NCBI GenBank assembly: GCA_949516455.1 | Contig: CATILC010000036.1 | Coordinates: 1 to 13,293, forward strand | Origin: Flavobacteriia bacterium | Lineage (GTDB): Bacteria > Bacteroidota > Bacteroidia > Flavobacteriales > Schleiferiaceae | DNA: 13,293 nucleotides | Reading direction: 5' to 3' | Shown here: positions 8,034 to 13,293 of the stretch, one piece after another | Layout: every line of letters starts with the position of its first letter | Numbering within the stretch: the first letter of the stretch is position 1 | The notes under the pieces: model-generated | What the model saw: only the letters and a program-made list of their open reading frames with translations | What the model was told of the DNA's origin: nothing | The model's database searches: none | Position numbers and translations under genes: made by a program

Positions 8034-9384
8034 AGACAGGGGCGTCAAAGTCAAGAATCCAGTCCTTGTGCCGCCATCCACGTTGGCATTTCGTCAGATC
8101 TACATCGGACTTTACATATGGCCTACTTGAACTGCCATTAAGTGCCACGTAAGAATCTACATATACCTCTAAACCATTATGCCCTTTTGATCTCTCATAG
8201 AATTCTTTTAAGTAATGTGCATATTCCAAGATGAAATCTGGTTGAAAGCTCATCTGTTTCTCCTGGAATGGAGTCAAATGATCAGAATTCTGCACAAACC
8301 ACTCTTCTTGGCTTGAAATATCCTTGACAATAAATTGGGCATAGCCAGCCTTTTCCATGACCATAACACGCCATCCAAAACGGAAACCCTGTTCGTGCCA
8401 AAACAAATTTCCAGGATAATAGAGATATCTGAACGGAAATAAGATTTGAAATAATAGAATAATGGAAAGCACAATGACCGTGGATCGCATCCTCCACGAA
8501 AAGGCTTTAATAGGTCTCGTAAAACCCTTCGTCCCCACATCACCAGAGAGCCATCGAAACCTTGTTAAATTCTTTTCGTGCATCCTGCTTGGAAAAAACA
8601 GAACTGCACTGATGATCATCACCCATGGAAAAACTCCGATCGGAAAAAGTATAATCGTGAGCACATGGAATACACAAACCCCAATGAAAGCGTAGTAAAC
8701 AGCTTCTTTTCGCCATAATAAAAAAGGTATGACCAAGTCATAGGCTGCCCCACCCCAACTAAAAAGATATGCCACCCATGACTGCTCCATAAACCTGCCC
8801 AGTATAGGGAGGTCCACCCGCCCAGGGAGCCAGGTAACCAAGGGTTGAGCTTCCAATAACCAATCGGGATTGAGCTTGGCCAAACCTGCATAGAAGTACA
8901 CTGTAGAGACAAAGAACTTCAAGCAATCAACCTGCCATTTAAAGATGATTCCCCTCCCTGCTGAGGGTGAGCGCCTGGCGTCCAGAGAACACACGGTATG
9001 GGCTGGTAAGAATATCATCATCAGTAATACTACTGAGACGAAATAATAGTGATTGAGATAAGTGGTCTTATCCATCAACTCGATATAGGTAAAGCTGAGA
9101 AAGAGCCCTGAGGAAGAGATCCGGTAAAATAATCCCAAAGCGAAAAAAAGTGCGCAAAGCCCGCAGAATAGAAACAATAGATAGGTCGCAGAGCCCAATG
9201 GCTGAACCCACTCAAATCCATAATAGGTGAAGTGGAATGATGGATCGATATACAACTTCTCGATCCATCCATTCCACCAAAACCGCACGAGTGTTCCAAA
9301 AATGGCTAACCCGAAGAGCAATCGAAAGGAAGCCAGTGGATATGCATCAGCTTCTTTCTTCAAGTAGTCAGCTACCTGATTCAT
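8023..9384 (-). CDS. HTTM domain / vitamin K-dependent gamma-carboxylase-like membrane protein
   Basis: A 453-residue polytopic membrane protein. Residues ~15-275 form the HTTM domain, with helices near 20-35, 66-88, 92-104, 112-128, 150-170, 205-225, 230-247 and 250-265, plus another at ~302-318; residues ~320-453 are a soluble periplasmic-type tail. Visible landmarks of the gamma-glutamyl carboxylase family are DKTTYLNHYYF (105-115), corresponding to the human DKTSWNNHSYLYG whose Lys is the catalytic base (here Lys106); SLDA (133-136); VYFYAGLAKLNPDW (162-175); and GFRFGWRVMVMEK (333-345). The animal enzyme converts Glu to gamma-carboxyglutamate using reduced vitamin K; whether bacterial homologues carboxylate anything is not settled. 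It lies 14 nt after the imelysin gene and overlaps the receptor start, so it is expressed with the uptake genes. It may modify or assemble an envelope partner in the operon (inference). Confidence 0.85.
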   Translation of the reverse strand: MNQVADYLKKEADAYPLASFRLLFGLAIFGTLVRFWWNGWIEKLYIDPSFHFTYYGFEWVQPLGSATYLLFLFCGLCALFFALGLFYRISSSGLFLSFTYIELMDKTTYLNHYYFVSVVLLMMIFLPAHTVCSLDARRSPSAGRGIIFKWQVDCLKFFVSTVYFYAGLAKLNPDWLLEAQPLVTWLPGRVDLPILGRFMEQSWVAYLFSWGGAAYDLVIPFLLWRKEAVYYAFIGVCVFHVLTIILFPIGVFPWVMIISAVLFFPSRMHEKNLTRFRWLSGDVGTKGFTRPIKAFSWRMRSTVIVLSIILLFQILFPFRYLYYPGNLFWHEQGFRFGWRVMVMEKAGYAQFIVKDISSQEEWFVQNSDHLTPFQEKQMSFQPDFILEYAHYLKEFYERSKGHNGLEVYVDSYVALNGSSSRPYVKSDVDLTKCQRGWRHKDWILDFDAPVYGL

Positions 9385-9398
9385 TGAGATGATACTAG

Positions 9399-10511
9399 CT
9401 AGTCGCCATCTGCGTCCACGTAATCAATTCGAATATTCAGAGTCTGCATCATGTCGACTTTTAAGAGAGGTACGTTTTTCTGCAATTCATCAAAGGAGGA
9501 AAGCATGCTGACATTGTTTGACTCCACAGCTTCCCTCATGCTCATAGAGAGCGTCAATACATGCTGAGTGGCGATAAGGAACTGATCGTTGATCGCACTA
9601 CTCAACAATTTTCCGTTGCGCATTTTACCCAAGTGATCCAGATAGGGGCCCAGGCTTGGGCCATTAGTTGTCCTATCATGTGAGATTCCTTCAAAAAAAC
9701 GCTTATGTGCATCGATAGACCGCAACAGCAATACTTTTGAAAGCGTATCTGAATAAAGCGCTTCTACCCGATTAGGAAGTGGGGAACCGGAAAAGACACC
9801 TGCCGGTATTCCAACCTTACCTGCCCTTAATTCCTTTTCGTAATGGTAGACGAAACCATTGGCCAATTTATTGACACTGCCCGAAGCCGATGAACCTGAG
9901 CGGGCAATGAAGTCATAGCGATACGAACTTACCCATTCATTAACTACATCTTGAGTTTTCATATTCAGGTATGAGGACAGCTCCTCCAAATACTGTCTAT
10001 GGGCAGACGAATTTTGGAATAATTGAAGTGTTTTGGTTAATGATTCTCGGCCAAATAACATGAAGTCTAGAGCCGGGAGCCCTTGGATATCATAGGTGCT
10101 GGGTAAATCAAATGAGTATACACTGTTCATAAGTGCCTCTTTCAATTCTATCGTATCGGTTGGATAGACATTGGTATGATTATGCAAAAGTTTGGCGTCG
10201 GCTGGCCCAATATCAAAAAGAGATACATCCTGCCAAGCCGTGTATGCGGATGCAAAGGCTCTTTGTACCCGAATCAAACCATTAGTCGTAGGTGATTGCG
10301 TAAAATCCGTTACGGATAAGTGGAGTGAATCTATACGTTGGCCATAATCCGAAAATCCTGGAACAATGACTGAATCTGCCCAATACGTTAGTAGATGTGT
10401 CCTATCATAATTATCCGAGGTAAGATTTCCATCAGAAGAATCTTGGCATGAAAAGGCAGCACCCATCAAGAGCGCTGCCATTATCCGTTTCCAATTGAAC
10501 GTGTGTTTCAT
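9399..10511 (-). CDS. Imelysin-like (peptidase M75 family) lipoprotein
   Basis: A 370-residue lipoprotein. I start at the ATG at 10511, which gives a basic n-region (KHTFNWKR), a hydrophobic core and a GAAFSC lipobox with Cys22 as the lipidated residue. A TTG at 10526 would only add five residues. The mature part is mostly alpha-helical, as expected for the imelysin fold, with the conserved AYTAWQDVSLFDIGPA (89-104), GLPALDFMLFG (144-154) and later SLGPYLDHLGKMRNG segments. In canonical imelysins and EfeO-type proteins this place carries GxHxxE; here it reads GLPALD, so the His is Pro and the Glu is Asp. Family members are induced by low iron and located at the envelope; proteolysis by this protein is doubtful. 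It follows the DUF4856 gene by 15 nt and precedes the HTTM gene by 14 nt, as part of one operon. Probably an iron-ligand handling protein. Confidence 0.87.
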   Translation of the reverse strand: MKHTFNWKRIMAALLMGAAFSCQDSSDGNLTSDNYDRTHLLTYWADSVIVPGFSDYGQRIDSLHLSVTDFTQSPTTNGLIRVQRAFASAYTAWQDVSLFDIGPADAKLLHNHTNVYPTDTIELKEALMNSVYSFDLPSTYDIQGLPALDFMLFGRESLTKTLQLFQNSSAHRQYLEELSSYLNMKTQDVVNEWVSSYRYDFIARSGSSASGSVNKLANGFVYHYEKELRAGKVGIPAGVFSGSPLPNRVEALYSDTLSKVLLLRSIDAHKRFFEGISHDRTTNGPSLGPYLDHLGKMRNGKLLSSAINDQFLIATQHVLTLSMSMREAVESNNVSMLSSFDELQKNVPLLKVDMMQTLNIRIDYVDADGD

Positions 10512-10526
10512 CAAGTCTTGACGCAA

Positions 10527-11750
10527 TTAGGGTGCTGCTTGCGCGACTGTGAAGGGGAATCTATCAGCGATTTGCTGACTGATTTGATCCAACGTATTCG
10601 ATTGAAGATCCCAAAAACCATTAGGGCCGTCTCCCATAAGACCATTTTGACCAAGCATATCATCAACTTCGCTCAAGCTGAAATATGGCCGATTATTGTC
10701 TGTGTTATGAGTGAAACGTAGACTGTAGACAAAGCCATAACCTTCTGACAAATCGTGAAAAGCGCCCCCATAATCGCCATTTGCCAACGCTATTTTACCC
10801 GCCTGCAGGTAATAGACCGCGCGGATCGCAATCAGCATTGATACTTTGTTGCGAATAATGGCCGCTTGATTGTCTCTGATATTATAATTTTTGGCGACAA
10901 TAGCGGCTCGACCTAATTTGAATGCATTAAAAATATCATCGGCGATTCCAGCAAAATCTGAGTCACCGTTAACTTTTTTCAGATACTTATTTAAAAAAAC
11001 ATCATCACTTCCAAGGGTATTCATCGGGTTTTCTTTGTCTTGGGCACCGCCGAAGAGATATCCATATGCCTCATCCCATTTGTGTTCCATCACTGTGTAA
11101 TTTTTACCACTTGCAAGGGTTTCGGCATTGTTGTCGTCCCGATTATTTACACCGTCCAAAACGGTAGTATCTAAATAGTTGTTCATTAATTGATCGGCAG
11201 TAAAAGCACCTATCAATCCTTTAATGATTGCCTGATTGTATTCAACCCCCATTGCGCTCACATAGCGTGCGGATGACCCATCAGCAATTTGCCCGGGAAC
11301 ACCAGCACTTGCTGTTTGTCCTTGGTTTGGGAATATTTCTGTCACTTGGCTATTTATCCAACCGTCAAAATCAGATTTAATAGCTGCACTTTCAGCAGAG
11401 TTTGTGCTGAAATAAAGAGAGGATGCGGCTGTTTTTGAACGAATGCTTTTGGAGGATGTATTCAAAACGGCATTAGTAAATGGATCAACGTCGCCACCAT
11501 TGGCATCTTCATTTGCAAACATCTCTTGCAGATCCGTCAATGATTTGTTGAAATCGAGCATTGCAGAATTCAATTCACCACCCATCGCCAGCCGTTCCGT
11601 CTGTCCGTCAAAAAATACCGTCGTCGTGCCTGAGCGATCGAAAGAGTAGGTCGCAGGGGCGGTCACTGGATTCACATCTGGGTTGCTTTCGTCATCTTTT
11701 TCGCAAGAGATGAATACAACCACAAAAGGTAAAAGGTATAAGTATCTCAT
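10527..11750 (-). CDS. DUF4856 family lipoprotein
   Basis: A 407-residue lipoprotein and the first gene of the four-gene operon. The signal peptide MRYLYLLPFVVVFISC has a lipobox with Cys16, followed by an acidic EKDDESN linker typical of surface- or outer-membrane-bound Bacteroidota lipoproteins. Recognisable family stretches include YSFDRSGTTTVFFDGQTERL (35-54), GVEYNQAIIKGLIGAF (168-183), EHKWDEAYGYLFG (222-234) and LSEGYGFVYSLRFTHN towards the end. The protein appears largely helical after residue ~55. No biochemical role is established that I know of. Its regular company with imelysin and TonB receptor genes, and a helical make-up like imelysin's, suggest an iron-ligand binding partner (inference). 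A 7-bp inverted repeat lies just upstream of its ATG, within the presumed mRNA leader. Low G+C like its operon partners. Confidence 0.82.
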   Translation of the reverse strand: MRYLYLLPFVVVFISCEKDDESNPDVNPVTAPATYSFDRSGTTTVFFDGQTERLAMGGELNSAMLDFNKSLTDLQEMFANEDANGGDVDPFTNAVLNTSSKSIRSKTAASSLYFSTNSAESAAIKSDFDGWINSQVTEIFPNQGQTASAGVPGQIADGSSARYVSAMGVEYNQAIIKGLIGAFTADQLMNNYLDTTVLDGVNNRDDNNAETLASGKNYTVMEHKWDEAYGYLFGGAQDKENPMNTLGSDDVFLNKYLKKVNGDSDFAGIADDIFNAFKLGRAAIVAKNYNIRDNQAAIIRNKVSMLIAIRAVYYLQAGKIALANGDYGGAFHDLSEGYGFVYSLRFTHNTDNNRPYFSLSEVDDMLGQNGLMGDGPNGFWDLQSNTLDQISQQIADRFPFTVAQAAP

Positions 11751-11752
11751 TT

Positions 11753-11781
11753 TGAGTCTTTTATATTTTTACTTAGACTCA
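11753..11781 (-). repeat. Inverted repeat in the DUF4856 operon leader
   Basis: On the minus strand TGAGTCT (11775-11781) and AGACTCA (11753-11759) are perfect 7-bp arms around a 15-nt A/T-rich loop. The 3' arm ends two bases before the ATG at 11750, so the A-rich tract that would help ribosome binding lies in the loop. It could be an mRNA hairpin affecting translation or stability, or an operator. Confidence 0.45.
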
Positions 11782-11796
11782 TTACAAATAAAGTGC

Positions 11797-11809
11797 ATTC
11801 ATTTTGAAT
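11797..11809. promoter_or_regulatory. Candidate operator, operon side
   Basis: ATTCA-TTT-TGAAT is a perfect inverted repeat with a 3-bp spacer, placed between the presumed -33 and -7 elements of the minus-strand operon promoter, where a bound repressor would block transcription. It contains TCATTTTGAA (11799-11808), which occurs again at 11879-11888 next to the divergent gene. Confidence 0.35.
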
Positions 11810-11863
11810 AAAAAAATCTCATCAGAATCGGCAAAAGCACAGAACCCTAATTGTCAGATTCTG

Positions 11864-11888
11864 TTTCATGAAATGAAATCATTTTGAA
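11864..11888. promoter_or_regulatory. Candidate operator cluster, HmuY-like gene side
   Basis: Three overlapping elements lie 10-34 bp before the ATG at 11898: the palindrome TTTCATGAAA (11864-11873), the inverted repeat AAATGA-AA-TCATTT (11871-11884), and the second copy of the 10-mer TCATTTTGAA (11879-11888). Overlapping symmetric half-sites are typical of dimeric regulators such as Fur-family proteins, but the match to the classical Fur consensus is poor and the regulator is unknown. Confidence 0.35.
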
Positions 11889-11897
11889 AACATACCA

Positions 11898-13293
11898 ATG
11901 AAAAACCTAAAGACCCAGCTCTCTTGTTTTATCGTCGCCTGCGGCGTATCAATTGCTCACGGTCAACAAAACACTCAACTCAGCATGGGACCTGGATATG
12001 CCAATGACATATTCTACTCCATGAATAAGGGAGTTGTCAAAACCGAGCCCAACTCCAATTGGGACATTGCCTTTGCCACTGGTCCTTTCAGTGCAAGCAT
12101 TTTAATTAATGAGGGCAAAGGGGTTCAAGTCTTCAAGGCGTCAGATGATATCAACCAATGGTCTACCTTGGACACTTCAGGGATGTCCCAGAACCAACTT
12201 CATAATTCTCCTCTAAGTTGGTCGCAGGGTGCGTTGTCTAATTTGGGTACATCACATCCAGACTATGGCTGGGGCACATACGATTTCCTCACGCACGACA
12301 TTTCAGGTTCGAGGATTTTTGTGATTGCTCTGGCCAATGGTACCATGAAAAAGTTGAAGATCGATCTTATGAGTGGTTTTGGACAACAATTCATATTCAC
12401 CTATGCCAACTTAGATGGTACAAATGAGATCACTCAATCCATCAGCAAAGCCGCGTACAGCGATAAAAATTTTGTCTATTTTGATTTCACATCACAACAA
12501 ATTTTAGACAGAGAACCTGCCTCTAACCAATGGGATCTAGTCGTGCGACGCTATGGGATTGAGATCCCTTATGGTCCATCCACACTTTTTTACATCGTGA
12601 CGGGTATTCAATCCAACCTTGGAATCAAAACGTCTGAAGTGCGCGGGCAGATAGTTTCACCTGCGGACTCTGTTAATTTCAATTTAACCGATAGCGATAT
12701 AAGTAGAATTGGCTCTGACTGGAAATATTTCAACAGGAACACTTTCTCCTATTCGCTCATTGATTCATTGTCGTTTTTCGTTAACAGCAACGACGGCGGA
12801 ATCTACCACCTCTACTTCACTGGTTTCGGCGGTGGCTCAAATGGGAATCTCTCATTTACACAAACGCCTTCTACCTGCGACGGCCTCATCGACTCCGTAC
12901 AGACGATCAATTTGGCGCAAGGCGTCTATCGGGCACACCTGAATGGTCCGTTGCCTTCAGCGACGAACTATACGATCGAGTGGAAGCCAGATACGGCCTC
13001 TACATGGAGATCACGCACGTTCAACAATGCTGCTCAGCCATTCATGAACATGAACATCACGCCATGGTACAACAACACCATTGCCGTGCGTGTCGGAGTG
13101 AATGATGGCGGAACGGTCACCTACAGCTGTGAGGAGACCTTCACCACACCGTGTCGTCCAATGACGCTGCAGACGGCTGAGCAGAACGCAGCCAGGTGTC
13201 AAGGAGACTCTGCCCTTGTACGTGTGGGCTATGCCGGCGGACTTGGAGCCAAGTCCATCCTTTGGAGCAATGGAGCCACCACCAAGCGTACCT
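11898..13293 (+). CDS. HmuY-like surface protein with repeat-type C-terminal extension, partial (3' end beyond window)
   Basis: An open frame of 465 codons with no stop, truncated by the window edge. The signal peptide MKNLKTQLSCFIVACGVSIAHG is probably cleaved before Gln23; IVAC (12-15) could be read as a lipobox, but the core before it would be short. Residues ~30-322 resemble HmuY-type ligand-binding domains: YANDIFYSMNKGVVKTEPNS and NWDIAF (54-59), DYGWGTYD, KNFVYFDFTSQQILDREP, and a closing YHLYFTGFGGGSNGNLSF (303-320). HmuY proteins bind heme; I cannot identify heme ligands here. After Cys327 comes an FN3-like stretch (NYTIEWKPDTASTWRSRTF), then CQGDSALVRVGYAGGLGAKS and LWSNGATTK (434-463), as in repeated Bacteroidota adhesin and T9SS cargo domains, so a sorting domain probably follows downstream. 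G+C rises from about 40% to about 55% near codon 294. Divergent from the uptake operon. Confidence 0.68.
   Translation, partial: MKNLKTQLSCFIVACGVSIAHGQQNTQLSMGPGYANDIFYSMNKGVVKTEPNSNWDIAFATGPFSASILINEGKGVQVFKASDDINQWSTLDTSGMSQNQLHNSPLSWSQGALSNLGTSHPDYGWGTYDFLTHDISGSRIFVIALANGTMKKLKIDLMSGFGQQFIFTYANLDGTNEITQSISKAAYSDKNFVYFDFTSQQILDREPASNQWDLVVRRYGIEIPYGPSTLFYIVTGIQSNLGIKTSEVRGQIVSPADSVNFNLTDSDISRIGSDWKYFNRNTFSYSLIDSLSFFVNSNDGGIYHLYFTGFGGGSNGNLSFTQTPSTCDGLIDSVQTINLAQGVYRAHLNGPLPSATNYTIEWKPDTASTWRSRTFNNAAQPFMNMNITPWYNNTIAVRVGVNDGGTVTYSCEETFTTPCRPMTLQTAEQNAARCQGDSALVRVGYAGGLGAKSILWSNGATTKRT

Larger units (their letters stand above)
11751..11897. promoter_or_regulatory. AT-rich divergent control region of the uptake operon and HmuY-like gene
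   Basis: A 147-bp, strongly AT-rich gap between the four-gene operon (minus) and the HmuY-like gene (plus), which should contain both promoters. On the minus strand TTTATTTG (11785-11792) fits the Bacteroidota -7 element TAnnTTTG except for one base and would start transcription about 28-32 nt before the DUF4856 ATG; a T-run at 11811-11816 lies about where the -33 element should be. The region also holds a 10-bp direct repeat, overlapping palindromes and a leader hairpin, listed separately. Shared iron-dependent control of both sides is plausible, but no perfect Fur box is visible. Confidence 0.5.
5562..12780. other. Low-G+C segment holding the iron/heme uptake module (putative transferred island)
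   Basis: Nine 60-base lines counted by hand in this segment average about 40% G+C. Four lines counted between 61 and 5100 and all eight from 12781 onward each average about 55%. The left change lies in or near the 99-bp gap at 5463-5561 and the right change close to 12780, inside a gene. I see no integrase, transposase, tRNA or long terminal repeat at either edge, so the mechanism would be homologous recombination or an element whose ends have decayed. The exact boundaries are approximate. Confidence 0.55.

Noticed and set aside
8034..8081. Longer N-terminus for the TonB receptor
   Set aside because: The extra 16 residues lie within the HTTM coding sequence and would bury the signal peptide.
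10512..10526. TTG at 10526 as start of the imelysin-like gene
   Set aside because: The ATG at 10511 directly precedes a well-formed lipoprotein signal peptide; the extra five residues add nothing and leave no gap after the upstream stop codon.
11751..11897. Classical Fur box in the divergent region
   Set aside because: The palindromes share only part of the 7-1-7 Fur consensus; iron control is plausible from context but not shown by the sequence.
12555..12568. GGGAT-TGAG-ATCCC small inverted repeat
   Set aside because: It lies within the coding frame of the HmuY-like gene, with short arms and no T-run; no regulatory meaning can be supported.
12770..12794. Inverted repeat GTCGTT / AACGAC with 13-nt gap, right at the composition switch
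   Set aside because: Six-base arms at this distance are expected by chance, the repeat is inside a coding frame, and no matching copy is seen at the left edge (5463-5561), so it is not evidence of an insertion site.
1..13293. CRISPR array, tRNA, rRNA, transposase, integrase or phage genes
   Set aside because: I found no spaced direct repeats, cloverleaf-like genes or recombinase proteins in the window.

Overview
The window looks like chromosomal DNA of a member of the Bacteroidota. It has a type IX secretion (T9SS) C-terminal sorting domain, lipoproteins and signal peptides of the usual Bacteroidota form (several ending just before a Gln), start codons without clear Shine-Dalgarno sequences, and a DUF4856 / imelysin / HTTM / TonB-receptor gene set that I know only from this phylum. 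The flanking genes are about 55% G+C in the lines I counted by hand. That is high for the common low-GC flavobacteria, but I cannot name a genus.

Layout. (1) 10-2235, minus: a complete SLC12-type (cation-chloride cotransporter-like) membrane transporter. (2) 2337-4601, plus: an exported M1-family zinc metallopeptidase, divergent from the transporter across a 101-bp gap. (3) 4623-5462, minus: a small secreted protein with a T9SS type A sorting domain, convergent with the peptidase; a short hairpin overlaps the peptidase stop codon. (4) 5562-11750, minus: a compact four-gene operon. In transcription order it encodes a DUF4856 lipoprotein, an imelysin-like lipoprotein, an HTTM / vitamin K-dependent gamma-carboxylase-like membrane protein, and a FecA-like TonB-dependent receptor. 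The last two overlap by 11 nt. (5) 11898 to the window end, plus: an exported HmuY-like protein followed by a different repeat-type C-terminal region; it runs off the edge. It is divergent from the operon across a 147-bp AT-rich region that carries a repeated 10-mer, overlapping palindromes and a leader hairpin.

How it works together (inference). Regions 4 and 5 form a candidate iron or heme acquisition module. A cell-surface HmuY-like protein captures the ligand, the TonB receptor imports it across the outer membrane, and imelysin and DUF4856 lipoproteins handle it at the envelope. The integral membrane gamma-carboxylase homologue keeps the Lys aligned with the catalytic base of the animal enzyme and has no explained role in iron uptake; it is the least understood part.

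The module also differs in composition. From about 5562 to about 12780 the sampled lines average about 40% G+C, against about 55% on both sides. The right-hand change falls inside the HmuY-like gene, close to the end of the HmuY-like domain. This suggests that the module arrived by recombination and that the gene is a chimera of a foreign ligand-binding domain and a resident surface-display tail.
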